Below, piece after piece: positions 38,219 through 48,266 of a DNA stretch of 64,000 nucleotides. Both the position numbers and the translations under genes were made by a program. This stretch comes from an uncultured Roseburia sp. (GTDB lineage Bacteria; Bacillota; Clostridia; Lachnospirales; Lachnospiraceae). The notes beneath the pieces were generated by a model. That model saw only the letters and a list, made by a program, of their open reading frames with translations. It did not search any database and was not told the origin of the DNA. Every line of letters begins with the position of its first letter. Position 1 is the first letter of the stretch. The DNA is taken from contig CANRYS010000001.1 in NCBI GenBank assembly GCA_947644305.1, positions 1 through 64,000 on the forward strand. Reading direction: 5' to 3'.

Positions 38219-41200
38219 ATGAAAAGGAAAATATTGGCACTTATCCTTATTCTTACAATGACAGTGACTATGGAACATCTGCACGTAAACATTTCAAGAG
38301 CGGCTGAGGAAGATCAGCTCGGAACTTCCAGTGGTTTTCTCCTCGCCGACGAATGTACTTCCGCCACCGTATACGTAGACGCAGACCAGGAGGAAGTCAG
38401 CCGTGACGGCGATAATGAATACTGTGGTCTCAAAATCATTGCTGACACATTTGCAGAAGATGTGGGACGGGTAACAGGGACGCCGGCAGACGTCGCCACG
38501 AACACAGACCAGCTGTCCGGCAATGTCATCATTGCCGGCACGATTGGACATAACGAAATCCTGGACCGGCTTATATCGAATGGAAATATCGATGTCTCCG
38601 GACTGTACAAAGACGGTGAACTGAAATGGGACTGTTACCAGATGCAGTTTGTAAATGGAGACGTACTTTCCTCCTGCGGTTACTCCGGGATCAACCAGGC
38701 TCTTGTCATCGCCGGTTCCAACAAACGCGGAGCCATGTACGGTTTATTCCACATCTCCGAACGGATCGGCGTTTCTGCCTGGGTCTATATGGCGGATGCC
38801 GTGCCGGTACAACACTCTGCCGTATACCTGGATGCCGGCCTGCTGGAATTTAACCAGCCCCAGTCCTATTTATCAAAGGAGCCTTCCGTGAAATACCGGG
38901 GATTCTTTATCAACGACGAATCACCCTCTTTTACTGGCTGGGCAAACCAGGCATTCAAGGGTCTGAACGAAGACTGTTACCAGCACGTCTTTGAGCTGAT
39001 CATCCGGATGAAAGCCAACTACCTGTGGCCCGCCATGTGGGGGAACAGTTTTTCCGACGAAGGAAAATCTAAGTCTTTCCGGCTGGCCAATGCGGTACTT
39101 GCCGACGCATATGGGGTATGTATGGGCACTTCCCACCACGAAGCATGCCACCGGGCAGGTATCGAATGGCAAAAAAAATATTCCTCCTACGGAACGAGCA
39201 ATGCCTGGGATTATACAAAGAATGCCGACGCCATCTATCAATTCTGGCAGGGTGGCATCGAACGCAACGGTTCTTTCGAAAACACGATCACCATGGGCAT
39301 GCGGGGCGAAGCAGACAGTGCGCTGCAAGGCGGTGTTCAGCATAATATCGATCTTCTCAAACAGATCATATCCGACCAGACAGAGATCATCGACAATTAC
39401 ATACAGGATCACCCGGACTCCAAAACGGCAGCTGCCCCTAAGATCTATATTCCCTACAGTGAAAACGAAGAGTATTTTTACGGTCCCGACGACGGAAGCA
39501 TCGACGGCTTAAATAAATGGGACGGTCTTGACGATATCACCATTATGCTGACGGACGACAACTATGGCAATCTCCGCTCGGTCCCGGAAGAAAGCGCCCG
39601 CGACAGAAAAGCTGGCTGGGGGCTGTATTACCATCTGGACGGACATGTAGGAACCGGCGCCTATGAGTGGGTCAGCTCCACACAGCTTGAGCATATATGG
39701 GATCAACTGACCATGGCATACGACTACAACATCCGCGACATCTGGGTTGTCAATGTCGGCGACATCAAACCGGTGGAAATGGAACTGAATTATGCTATGG
39801 ACCTCGCCTACGATATGGAAAAATGGGGACAGCCTAATACTGCTGAAACCTACCGAAAAGAATGGCTGCAGGCCCAGCTCGGCGGCAAAGCAAACTGTCC
39901 AGACGAAGCAGCAGAAGGTATCGCCAGCTGTGTGGCAGACTTTCTAAAGATTAGTACCTACCGAAAAGCTGAGTATGTAAAACCAGAACTTTACAGCATT
40001 GTAAATTACAACGAGGCCCAGGAGGTTCTGGATCTCTGTCTCAAAACGATGGAAAAAGCAGATTATTACTATGATTATTACTTTCGAGGAACCGACTGGG
40101 ATGACGCCTATTACCAGATCGTGTACTATCAGGCGGTAGCCACCGCAAATGTCACCCGGATGATGATATTCAAATCCCTCAATGATTATTTTGCCAAACA
40201 AAATAGTTCTCTGGCAAATGTATACGCTTCTCTTGTGGAAAACTGCATCGAATACGACAAGGAGCTGACAGACTACTATAATAATGAAATGACGAATGGC
40301 AAGTGGAAAAAAATGATGTCCTCTCCCCATGTTGGATTTGTAACCTGGAACTCCGATGGCTGGAGTTATCCTAAATCCAAATGGATTACTTTATCCGAAG
40401 ATGCCAAAATGTTAGTTTCTGTAGACGGCGATTCCGATGCTTATGAAACAGGTACTCTCAGCCTTCCTCTGTTTACAAATACAGGGAAGCAGCGGTACTG
40501 CGTCACCCTGAGCAATGGCGGCACAAGTGATTATTCCTTCACCACTGGCACGCTGGCTGACTGGATACAGATCACGGACAAAGATGGCAGCCAGGTTGTA
40601 AATGGCGGCACCGTATCCGAAGCGGCATATTTCTATATCTCCGTGGACTGGACAAAGGTTCGTTCCGACAAAACAGGAACCGTGGTCATAAAAGGAAATG
40701 ATCAGACCGTCAAACTGAAGGTTCAGACCTCTTATACCGATTACAAAAACAAGGGAATTGGAACACATATCGAGAGCCATGATGTGGTCACTATAGATGG
40801 TCCTGAATATGCAAATAATACAGAATCTGCAAAGGGAGTCTCCTGGGAATGCATTCGCGGTTACGGAAGATACGATTCTGTCATGAAAATGTTCCCTGTC
40901 ACAGAGAGCTTTACAGAGAAAACAGGCAATACATACCAGGTCAAAGACGGAAACAACACGAGAACTATCACCGAATACGAGCCTCCAGCCGGGGCGCCAT
41001 ACCTGGAGTATAGGTTCTATGTGGATGAAGATGATGATTATACGTTTACCGCCTATACCACACCGACCAACAATATATTCAAGCCCTCTGACTGGGGTTA
41101 TGTGCCAGTAGAATTATTTTATGGAATCCAGGTAGATGACAACCAGATACTAAATGTCAACTCCCTTCCGGATGGAAAATATATCTCCTATGCCGCCGAT

Positions 41201-42085
41201 GGCGACAACCGGTGGAAAGATGGGATCATGAATAACATCCACGTTTCTACCTCAAAAGAACACGTAACTGCCGGCGTCCATACAGTCCGGATCTATGGCA
41301 TGCATGCAGGATTAGGCCTCGAACGGCTTGTCATAAGCAACAAAGATATAAAGGAAAGTTACCTGGGACCAGAAAAAACTTTTATGATGGATTACGATGT
41401 GATCCCGGAACAGAAAAAAGGCATTCATTTTGAGGCAGCTGCCAGCCCCCTCAACTATGGGGATCCATCCGATATCACATCCATCACGGACCCGGCAGAC
41501 CACAACGATCCTTCCGATCCTTTTATGGAGGAAACTCCTATCCCGGGACCTGTATCAACTCCGGCTCCCAGCAACGATCCAGAGCCCGCACCACAACCGG
41601 GAACAGCTCAGCCTATGCCGACACAGCCGACAACAACACAAGGTCCTGGCACGTCCAGCATAAAAAAACTTGCCAAGGGAAAAACCTTTCTTTATAAAAA
41701 AATAAAGTACAAGGTTACCAGCCTGAAAAGCAAAAGCGGAACCGTATCCCTTATTACCACATCCAAAAAGGACCTGAAACAAGTAGTCGTTCCCGCTACG
41801 CTAAAGATCCAGGGACACAAACTCAAAGTGACTTCCATTGGAAAAAACGCCTTCCGTAACTGCAAAAAGCTCAAGCGCATTACCATCGGCAGCAATGTCC
41901 GAAACATCAGTTCAGGAGCCTTCCGCAGCTGCAGCAAACTGAAAAAGATCATTTTCCAGACGAAACAGCTTCGTAAACTTGGAAAACATGCCTTTCAGGG
42001 TATTTCAAAGAAGGTATCCGTCAAAGTTCCAAAAGGAATGAGCAGAAAGCAAACCAAAATATTTAAGAACTTAAAATTCTCGTAA
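38219..42085 (+). CDS. secreted GH115 family glycosidase (xylan alpha-1,2-glucuronidase type) with LRR_5-like C-terminus
   Basis: 1288 residues with a signal peptide. GH115 features: YRGFFINDESPSFTGW, MKANYLWPAMWGNSF, GTSHHEACHRAG and YDIRDIWVVNVGDIKP-type segments across about residues 150-530, then helical and beta-sandwich domains to about 1060. GH115 enzymes remove (4-O-methyl)glucuronic acid from xylan side chains, including internal positions. A Pro/Thr-rich linker (about 1090-1145) leads to a Lys-rich LRR_5-type cassette (ITSIGKNAFRNCKKLK-like). No LPXTG. AAAGGAG precedes the ATG at 38219. Divergent from the AraC gene. Confidence 0.92.
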   Translation: MKRKILALILILTMTVTMEHLHVNISRAAEEDQLGTSSGFLLADECTSATVYVDADQEEVSRDGDNEYCGLKIIADTFAEDVGRVTGTPADVATNTDQLSGNVIIAGTIGHNEILDRLISNGNIDVSGLYKDGELKWDCYQMQFVNGDVLSSCGYSGINQALVIAGSNKRGAMYGLFHISERIGVSAWVYMADAVPVQHSAVYLDAGLLEFNQPQSYLSKEPSVKYRGFFINDESPSFTGWANQAFKGLNEDCYQHVFELIIRMKANYLWPAMWGNSFSDEGKSKSFRLANAVLADAYGVCMGTSHHEACHRAGIEWQKKYSSYGTSNAWDYTKNADAIYQFWQGGIERNGSFENTITMGMRGEADSALQGGVQHNIDLLKQIISDQTEIIDNYIQDHPDSKTAAAPKIYIPYSENEEYFYGPDDGSIDGLNKWDGLDDITIMLTDDNYGNLRSVPEESARDRKAGWGLYYHLDGHVGTGAYEWVSSTQLEHIWDQLTMAYDYNIRDIWVVNVGDIKPVEMELNYAMDLAYDMEKWGQPNTAETYRKEWLQAQLGGKANCPDEAAEGIASCVADFLKISTYRKAEYVKPELYSIVNYNEAQEVLDLCLKTMEKADYYYDYYFRGTDWDDAYYQIVYYQAVATANVTRMMIFKSLNDYFAKQNSSLANVYASLVENCIEYDKELTDYYNNEMTNGKWKKMMSSPHVGFVTWNSDGWSYPKSKWITLSEDAKMLVSVDGDSDAYETGTLSLPLFTNTGKQRYCVTLSNGGTSDYSFTTGTLADWIQITDKDGSQVVNGGTVSEAAYFYISVDWTKVRSDKTGTVVIKGNDQTVKLKVQTSYTDYKNKGIGTHIESHDVVTIDGPEYANNTESAKGVSWECIRGYGRYDSVMKMFPVTESFTEKTGNTYQVKDGNNTRTITEYEPPAGAPYLEYRFYVDEDDDYTFTAYTTPTNNIFKPSDWGYVPVELFYGIQVDDNQILNVNSLPDGKYISYAADGDNRWKDGIMNNIHVSTSKEHVTAGVHTVRIYGMHAGLGLERLVISNKDIKESYLGPEKTFMMDYDVIPEQKKGIHFEAAASPLNYGDPSDITSITDPADHNDPSDPFMEETPIPGPVSTPAPSNDPEPAPQPGTAQPMPTQPTTTQGPGTSSIKKLAKGKTFLYKKIKYKVTSLKSKSGTVSLITTSKKDLKQVVVPATLKIQGHKLKVTSIGKNAFRNCKKLKRITIGSNVRNISSGAFRSCSKLKKIIFQTKQLRKLGKHAFQGISKKVSVKVPKGMSRKQTKIFKNLKFS

Positions 42086-42088
42086 ACA

Positions 42089-42144
42089 GTAAAAAAGGGG
42101 GTCCCTTAAGTCACTTTATGACTTTGGGGACACCCTCTTTTTAC
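42089..42144. terminator. bidirectional terminator between GH115 and Uma2 genes
   Basis: gtaaaaaaggggg ... cttaagtca pairs with tgactttgggg ... ctctttttac, a near-perfect stem with A-run on one side and T-run on the other, so it can end transcripts from both strands. Confidence 0.9.
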
Positions 42145-42163
42145 GTCTGACATTCATGTTATC

Positions 42164-42697
42164 TTACTGTACTTTTATAGAAAAACCTTCGTAAATTCCT
42201 ACTGGTACATCCTCACCAAAAGAGTATTGTTCCATTGTTTCTTTCTCAAATCTATATACCATGATCTGTTCTTTTGTTGGATCAACAATCCAATATTCCC
42301 TTACATCCGCATTTCGGTATTTGAAAAGTTTTGTAAAATAATCCATTGGCTTATTCCCAGGTGAGACAATCTCAATGATCCAGTCGGGGGCGCCATGGCA
42401 TCCTTTTTCATCTAATTTAGAGATATCGCAGATGACCGATATGTCTGGTTCAACATAGTTGATGCCATCCTTATTCAAAAATACTGCAAATGGAGCAGCA
42501 TATATTTCACATTTTCCATCCTTGCTATCAATATAATTCGCTATCGTCTGATAAAGTTTTCCACTGATTCTTTGATGCGTTTTACTTGGTGGAGCCATAT
42601 AATAAATTTTTCCATCAATCAGCTCAGCCCGTTCTCCATCAGGTAAAGCATAAATATCATCTATCGTATATTGTTCTAATTCTCTTGCTGCATCCAT
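42164..42697 (-). CDS. Uma2 family protein (DUF820, PD-(D/E)XK-like)
   Basis: 177 residues, Uma2/DUF820 type: ALPDGERAELIDGKIYYMA at the start, EPDISVICD, and DWIIEIVSPGN followed by K and EYWIVDP, which together form a PD-(D/E)XK-type nuclease core. Function is unproven, and members often occur as scattered genes with mobile behaviour. Start ATG at 42697 follows GGAGG. It lies 60 bp downstream of the GH43 gene on the same strand but probably has no part in glycan use. Confidence 0.85.
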   Translation of the reverse strand: MDAARELEQYTIDDIYALPDGERAELIDGKIYYMAPPSKTHQRISGKLYQTIANYIDSKDGKCEIYAAPFAVFLNKDGINYVEPDISVICDISKLDEKGCHGAPDWIIEIVSPGNKPMDYFTKLFKYRNADVREYWIVDPTKEQIMVYRFEKETMEQYSFGEDVPVGIYEGFSIKVQ

Positions 42698-42756
42698 ATT
42701 CGCCACCTCCGATCTTAATTTTATTATAGCTAATCGTTTTTAGAATTGCAATGATA

Positions 42757-45483
42757 TTACACAACTTTTACTTTTACCGTAATGGTCTTCTTACCACAAG
42801 TTACTTTTATTTTTGTATTCCCTTTCTTTCTGCCGGTGAGCCTTCCATATTGGTCGATGACGGCAATTTTTTTATTCAGGGATTTATAAGTAACGGGGCT
42901 CGTGGTTTTTGCTGTCAGTTTCTTTATCGGCAGCTCTGCCTTCCCGCCCTTTCTCACCTTCAGCGTACTCTTTGCCGCCTTCACTACACGATTTACTTTC
43001 TTCTTTTTTACTACCTGAACAGGGAGCACAGCCTTTGCGCCTCCATCTTTCGCTGAGATAGTAATCTTCGCTTTTCCAGGCTTAACCGCTTTTACCACTC
43101 CCTTAGAAGATACCGATACCACATTCATTTTATCAGAGGTAAAGGTCACTGTCTTTTGTGAAGCATATTCTGGAAGAACCTCCGCCTGCAGGCTTACCTT
43201 CGATCCCTTTACCAGATACATTCCCTTTTTGATCAATGGATATCCTGCTGCCCTGATAAGAATCCGGGTACTTCGTATATTCGTTCCATCCTGGGGCGGC
43301 ATGGAGGCAGAAGCGGCGGGTGTCTGAACAAATGGTGAGGGAAGCGGCGTTTCAAGAGGCGGGGGTGTTTCCGTCTCCGAGGGGGCGGCTTTCCTGACCG
43401 TTTCTACTGCTCCTTCCAACCGCTGGATCACCACATAGGCCGTGCCATTGTTTTCCTCGATCTCTCTCAGATCCAGCTCCGATTCCTCTTCCGGCAGATC
43501 CTTAACCGCCTCTCTGGCACCAGCAAGCGCCTGGGTAAATTCCTCCCACTGCTGTTCTGTATGAATGGGCTGACGCTGGATACTCTCAGCCGTTTCAATT
43601 AATTTCTGCAGTTCTGCCCTTTTTCCGTCTACCGAACCCACATGGAAAGAGTCAAAGTCTACATAGCCGCCACAATTCTTAGTGGAATAGTAAAAAAGTC
43701 CAAATCGATACCCCATAAAATCCGGCCAGTCATAAGACATATTCAGCGTGTCACCGATCTGTGTCCAGTTCTCACCATCTAAGCTATAATAAAAATATGC
43801 TTCATCTTTCATTCTCCATGTCTGGTTCAATTTCCTGTTTTCTCTATAATCACAGTTTACCTTGAGATAGATCCGGTCCTTGGTAAGCTCCACCGCCTCT
43901 ATCTCTTTTCCCGCCGCATCGCCCATCTTTTCCGCCCGATGCATAACCAAATATTTCCTTCCACTTTCCATCTTCACGCCGACAAATCCGTATTGATTCT
44001 GGAAAGCAGTTAAACCAGCTACATCTCCATCCCGCATATGTCCCACTTCCACCACTGTTACGGCGCCGCTGGTGGGGCCAAAGGTTCTCTGAGTCAGGGT
44101 ATTGCGTGCTTCTCGGATATTTTTACTGATCAATCCTGATTTCAGCCTTAAATATCCTTCACGATCTGTCAGAGACCATAGATTGTTGTTGGGATTGTGA
44201 TTCCACTGCCATACTGGCTTCAGATTGGAGCCGTTATATCCATACTCGTTTTCCTCCACACGGTCCAGACTGGCCTCCAGCTCCTCCACCGGGATACCCG
44301 CAATGATGCCGGTCCCCTTTTTTGCCTCGTCGTATATTCTTCGGGTCGTTCCGTTATCAAACTCGTCGGACTGAACAATGCTTTTCTTCTCTTGTCCGCT
44401 GACAGGAATAGGCAGCACCTGATCCACGGATTTTCCATCGTTCCCAAATACCGGCCATCCGTCTTCTCCCCAGCTCACCGGAACCAGTACCGGGATCCGG
44501 CCTACGGAATGATAATCCTGAAACATAATGGAATACCACTCTCCCTCCGGGGTCTGCACAATGCCTCCCTGAGCAACACCCCAGCTACTATTCACCGTCT
44601 TTCCCTCCGCATCTACGATCCCGCCGGTAAATACTTTCTTTACCTCAAATGTACCATGCTCCAATGTCTTTGAGCGCCAGCAGATCTGCTGCCGGACCGG
44701 ATTGCTGGCTCCCTGTATCATAAAGAAATAATAGTATTCACCTATTTTGTAAGCATGGACTCCCTCCGCCGCAAGACCTGCTGGCGGATTTTCGTAATTG
44801 TTGTTGTCGATCAGCAGCCTGCGCTCACTTCCCAGTGTCACGTCCCATGTATCTTCATTTACGATCAGGTCACACATCTCTGTCTGATTGTAGGAATATT
44901 TGGATCCGTCTGCTTTCGTTCCCTGCTTGGAAACAGGAATGATCATATATTTTTTGCACTCGGTTCCAGTATCTACAAAAAGAAAGGATGAGTCGTAACA
45001 TTTCTCCGTTTCACTTCTATGCCAGGAACCATTTTCGATGTCATCGGTGACAAAAAAATAGGATTTGGGTGTGGTCTGGGAGGAAAAGGTCACATAATAC
45101 CTTTTCTGATATTGGTCATAACGCAGACTGGCAGCCCAGGAACCATAGGCATAATCGCTCTTTCCGTTTTTGAGGGAACGGGCGTCGTCCTCTTCCAGAT
45201 AATCATACACGTAGTTTACGATCTCCCAGTTCACCAGATCATAGGAGCGCATGATCGGTGCCCCCGGCGACATATGCATCGTCGTACTGATCATATAATA
45301 CGCATTCCCAACCCGTATAATATCCTCATCCGGTACATCAGAAAATATGACGGGATTGGAAAAGGTACCATCTCCGCGATCCGAAGTAAACGCCCTCACG
45401 GAATCTCCTCCCCTGGCAAAGCTGATGCATAGAGCAGCTACAAACAACACAGCCATACTTATTCTTATTATTTTTCCACTCAT
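42757..45483 (-). CDS. secreted GH43 family glycosidase with Big_2 C-terminal domains
   Basis: 908 residues with a signal peptide. A five-bladed GH43 domain begins at FSNPVIFSDVPDEDIIRVGNAYY, with the Asp general base in VPDED; then a GH43-associated beta-sandwich (about residues 400-600), a short FIVAR-like helical part (LIETAESIQRQPIHTEQQWEE), a Pro/Thr linker and two bacterial Ig-like (Big_2) units rich in Lys. Likely beta-xylosidase or arabinofuranosidase activity on xylan-type glycans. Its start overlaps the upstream GH43 stop by 4 bp (ATGA), so the two are translationally coupled. AAGGAGAG precedes the ATG. Confidence 0.9.
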   Translation of the reverse strand: MSGKIIRISMAVLFVAALCISFARGGDSVRAFTSDRGDGTFSNPVIFSDVPDEDIIRVGNAYYMISTTMHMSPGAPIMRSYDLVNWEIVNYVYDYLEEDDARSLKNGKSDYAYGSWAASLRYDQYQKRYYVTFSSQTTPKSYFFVTDDIENGSWHRSETEKCYDSSFLFVDTGTECKKYMIIPVSKQGTKADGSKYSYNQTEMCDLIVNEDTWDVTLGSERRLLIDNNNYENPPAGLAAEGVHAYKIGEYYYFFMIQGASNPVRQQICWRSKTLEHGTFEVKKVFTGGIVDAEGKTVNSSWGVAQGGIVQTPEGEWYSIMFQDYHSVGRIPVLVPVSWGEDGWPVFGNDGKSVDQVLPIPVSGQEKKSIVQSDEFDNGTTRRIYDEAKKGTGIIAGIPVEELEASLDRVEENEYGYNGSNLKPVWQWNHNPNNNLWSLTDREGYLRLKSGLISKNIREARNTLTQRTFGPTSGAVTVVEVGHMRDGDVAGLTAFQNQYGFVGVKMESGRKYLVMHRAEKMGDAAGKEIEAVELTKDRIYLKVNCDYRENRKLNQTWRMKDEAYFYYSLDGENWTQIGDTLNMSYDWPDFMGYRFGLFYYSTKNCGGYVDFDSFHVGSVDGKRAELQKLIETAESIQRQPIHTEQQWEEFTQALAGAREAVKDLPEEESELDLREIEENNGTAYVVIQRLEGAVETVRKAAPSETETPPPLETPLPSPFVQTPAASASMPPQDGTNIRSTRILIRAAGYPLIKKGMYLVKGSKVSLQAEVLPEYASQKTVTFTSDKMNVVSVSSKGVVKAVKPGKAKITISAKDGGAKAVLPVQVVKKKKVNRVVKAAKSTLKVRKGGKAELPIKKLTAKTTSPVTYKSLNKKIAVIDQYGRLTGRKKGNTKIKVTCGKKTITVKVKVV

Positions 45484-47999
45484 TCTACTCTCTCCTTTCC
45501 GCTGATCCTTGCTTTCTTTGACAGCCCTTTTCCCTGCAGCAACTTTCTGTATTTCTTATACTTTGTTCTGGGAACTTGTATCACTGCCTTTTTTGAGATT
45601 CCTTTCAATGCCTTTGCTCCGACTTTTTGTAATTTATTGCATTGTATCTTGATACGTCTGAGATTTTTACAATTCATACATGCTTTCTTCTCTATTTCGG
45701 TAACGTAGTACACTCTTCCCCCGATCTTCACAGAAGAAGGAATTGTGAGAGATTTACTGCTTTTCTTTTTTAATCCCACAAAGGAAACCTGTTTTTTGGT
45801 CACATTTTTTACTCGGTATTTATTCTTTCCGATGGTATATACCTTTCCTTTTTTGGCATAATTCTCATGATCCGTCGTTTTCGCAGTATCCTGAGGGGGT
45901 ATCACAACAGGACTTTCCGGCTTTGGCGACGGCGCCGCTGTGGATACCGGTTCCTCTTTCCCTGATTTCACCTGTATGTTCATGGTAATCTGTTTGAGAT
46001 CCTCGGACAAAATCTGTTCGGGAGTCATATTGAATACCGGGAATCCATCGACACCAAAATGTACGCTGTTAGCATAGGCGTGCCGCCCCGGATCTGTCAA
46101 TCCGTATTTGTTATCACCTGTGGCGCCCGGATAGGAATCCTCCCAGTCTCTCGCATGATACACAATGACAGGATTTCCGTTTTCATCCACGGTAAAGCTG
46201 TTGTGCCCTGGTCCAAAGATTCCTTTGTACTCACCTTCCTCCGTGGTATCTTTCGTGAATACCCCTTCTTTCACGGTACTGGTCAGATCCGCCGTCGTCA
46301 AAAGGGGAGCCTGGTATTTGTGCCAGCTCTCTGGATCCATCAGATCATCCTTCAGGTCAGCATAGACAAGACATACACCATAATGCATATCCACGGTGGC
46401 ACAGGAATAGGTTACAAAAATCCTCCCGTCATGAAGAAGCACTCCCGGCCCCTCTTCGATATCCTGTTTGCTTCCCAGATTCCTCTCAAATGACCGGTCT
46501 GGACCGGATATCTGAACTCTCGGACCCGTCGGCGTCGTCAAATCTTCTGGATCTACTGTGGTAATGAATATTTTGGTATCTCTCGGAGTGACATAATAAC
46601 ATTGCCCATCGTACTCAAAATATGTAGTGTCAAAGGCTCCCACCTTTTGATTATCCGTGGTCTCACCGACATATCCATCGTACTTCCAGTTATTCTTATC
46701 CATCAGGTCATCGCCCTCACAGGTAAAGATACATTGGGCCCAGCCGTCATTTTTCGTCGTTCCGTCCACAGTACTCTTTACGGTACCCATGGCAATGATA
46801 CGCCATTTTCCCCCTATGAAATGAAGTTCCGGCGCCCAGTACCAGCCCGTGATCACATCCTTCCGATCATCCGACATCTGGACAGTCTTATTAGTCCATA
46901 TATCCACCTCTTCTGCATCGGTCAACCCGTTGATGGAACCGGCTTTTCGTAATACGATGGTATTGTAGGCGCCGCCTCCTGCTGCCGATTTTTCATTCAA
47001 ATTGGACCCGGTCAGATAATACATACTATCCTGCTCGTTGTATGCCACAAAGGGATCCGCACGAAATCTAGCAAGTGGTGATTGATAGGTGCCGCTTTTT
47101 ACTGTTCCCTGTATCTGATAAGTTCCTTCATGCAAATGCGCCAGATCAAAATCCATATGAGAAAGATCCCAGTCAACTCCCATTTTAGCGGTAGATCCGT
47201 CGCTGTACTCCACCTCTACCTGTTTGGGCAGCTCTACCTGCTCCCCCTCTTTTATGACCCGGTCTTCGGCGCCATGGACCGCCACGCTCTCAAGCTTCCC
47301 ATATTTTTTATAGATCCTGTCGTATTCTTCCTGAGTCAGTTCAAAAACAGCCGCCTCTTCTTTCTGCGCATAAGCAGGAAGATCCGCCAATACCTCTTCT
47401 TTTTGATACTCTGTCTTTTCCGGGTCAGAAAAAGACGAAAAGTCTTCTGTCGTCGTCAGATAGGAATTTCCATCTCCACCTTCCCAGTAAATGCGATACA
47501 TCTTGTCCTCAGAATGATACTGAACCATCGGATTTTTTACTACAATGCCCTTCTTGTTTAATGTCAGCACGCGTTCGTTTTCAAAGAAAATTAAGTCTTT
47601 GGAATCACAGAGAAAAATCTGATCTTTTGAGTTATTGACAGAGGCCAGCAGCCCATAGCTTCCATCTGCTTTGCGAAAAATCACCGGAGAACCCAGTGAG
47701 TGAAATCCTTTGGGGTAATAGACTGCCTTATCGTTATTCAATCCTTCAAAATGAACCCCATCCTTTGACAGACCATAATATAATACGTCTGTCCTGCAAG
47801 TGTCCGTATAGGTTCCCGACGGAAACTGTGCGTGTTCTACTCCCATGTTGTTTTCATAGGCTGCCACATATACTGCCAAATACCCTGCTGGCTGTTCTGC
47901 CGCCTCAGCCTGTCCGGGTGGCACCATAACCCCCATTGCCGAAAGCAGCATCCCCATACTGAGAGCAATACAGGCAACTATTTTTTTCCATTGTTTCAT
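45480..47999 (-). CDS. secreted GH43-type glycosidase with Ig-like and LRR_5-like domains
   Basis: 839 residues with a signal peptide (cleavage near AEAAEQ). The N-terminal part (about 35-215) resembles a partial or accessory beta-propeller, then a Big_4-like Ig domain (VEVEYSDGS, about 235-300), then a GH43 catalytic domain starting RADPFVAYNEQDSMYYLTGSN with WAPELHF and ARDWEDSYPG later. A Pro/Ser linker leads to a Lys-rich LRR_5-like cassette (IPSSVKIGG, EIEKKACMNCKNLRRI). Probably an arabinan- or xylan-side-chain enzyme. AGGAGG precedes the ATG. First gene of a two-gene operon with the next GH43. Confidence 0.88.
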   Translation of the reverse strand: MKQWKKIVACIALSMGMLLSAMGVMVPPGQAEAAEQPAGYLAVYVAAYENNMGVEHAQFPSGTYTDTCRTDVLYYGLSKDGVHFEGLNNDKAVYYPKGFHSLGSPVIFRKADGSYGLLASVNNSKDQIFLCDSKDLIFFENERVLTLNKKGIVVKNPMVQYHSEDKMYRIYWEGGDGNSYLTTTEDFSSFSDPEKTEYQKEEVLADLPAYAQKEEAAVFELTQEEYDRIYKKYGKLESVAVHGAEDRVIKEGEQVELPKQVEVEYSDGSTAKMGVDWDLSHMDFDLAHLHEGTYQIQGTVKSGTYQSPLARFRADPFVAYNEQDSMYYLTGSNLNEKSAAGGGAYNTIVLRKAGSINGLTDAEEVDIWTNKTVQMSDDRKDVITGWYWAPELHFIGGKWRIIAMGTVKSTVDGTTKNDGWAQCIFTCEGDDLMDKNNWKYDGYVGETTDNQKVGAFDTTYFEYDGQCYYVTPRDTKIFITTVDPEDLTTPTGPRVQISGPDRSFERNLGSKQDIEEGPGVLLHDGRIFVTYSCATVDMHYGVCLVYADLKDDLMDPESWHKYQAPLLTTADLTSTVKEGVFTKDTTEEGEYKGIFGPGHNSFTVDENGNPVIVYHARDWEDSYPGATGDNKYGLTDPGRHAYANSVHFGVDGFPVFNMTPEQILSEDLKQITMNIQVKSGKEEPVSTAAPSPKPESPVVIPPQDTAKTTDHENYAKKGKVYTIGKNKYRVKNVTKKQVSFVGLKKKSSKSLTIPSSVKIGGRVYYVTEIEKKACMNCKNLRRIKIQCNKLQKVGAKALKGISKKAVIQVPRTKYKKYRKLLQGKGLSKKARISGKERVE

Positions 48000-48266
48000 A
48001 TTCAGGACCTCCTCCTATAAAATTTGATACATTATTTAATTCATCAACAAATAACATATGATTATTGCCGCAATATTTTCTAGGAATATTGTATTTTATA
48101 TAAGAAAAATAGTCCATGATTTATAGTCACGCAAAATTTGATCTATTATAATATTACCACAGATTTAAAAGAAGTAGTTCGCGCAGTAAATCAGCGAACT
48201 TGGAATGTTTGAACGTATCGCAAGACAGCGCCGATTTGAATTCTGCTTCAAATCGGCGCTGTGTCG
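48000..48266. other. intergenic region with 14-bp-arm palindrome
   Basis: 267 bp without a gene. At about 48230-48263 an agcgccgatttgaa/ttcaaatcggcgct perfect inverted repeat surrounds ttctgc. It resembles the ccaatttgaattctg core of the element at 49885. It lies downstream of pdxT on minus and could serve as its terminator stem, although no T-run follows. Confidence 0.65.

Noticed and set aside
42164-42697. Uma2 protein as part of the glycan operon
   Set aside because: It shares strand and is close, but Uma2 proteins are scattered single genes with nuclease-like folds and no link to glycan use.
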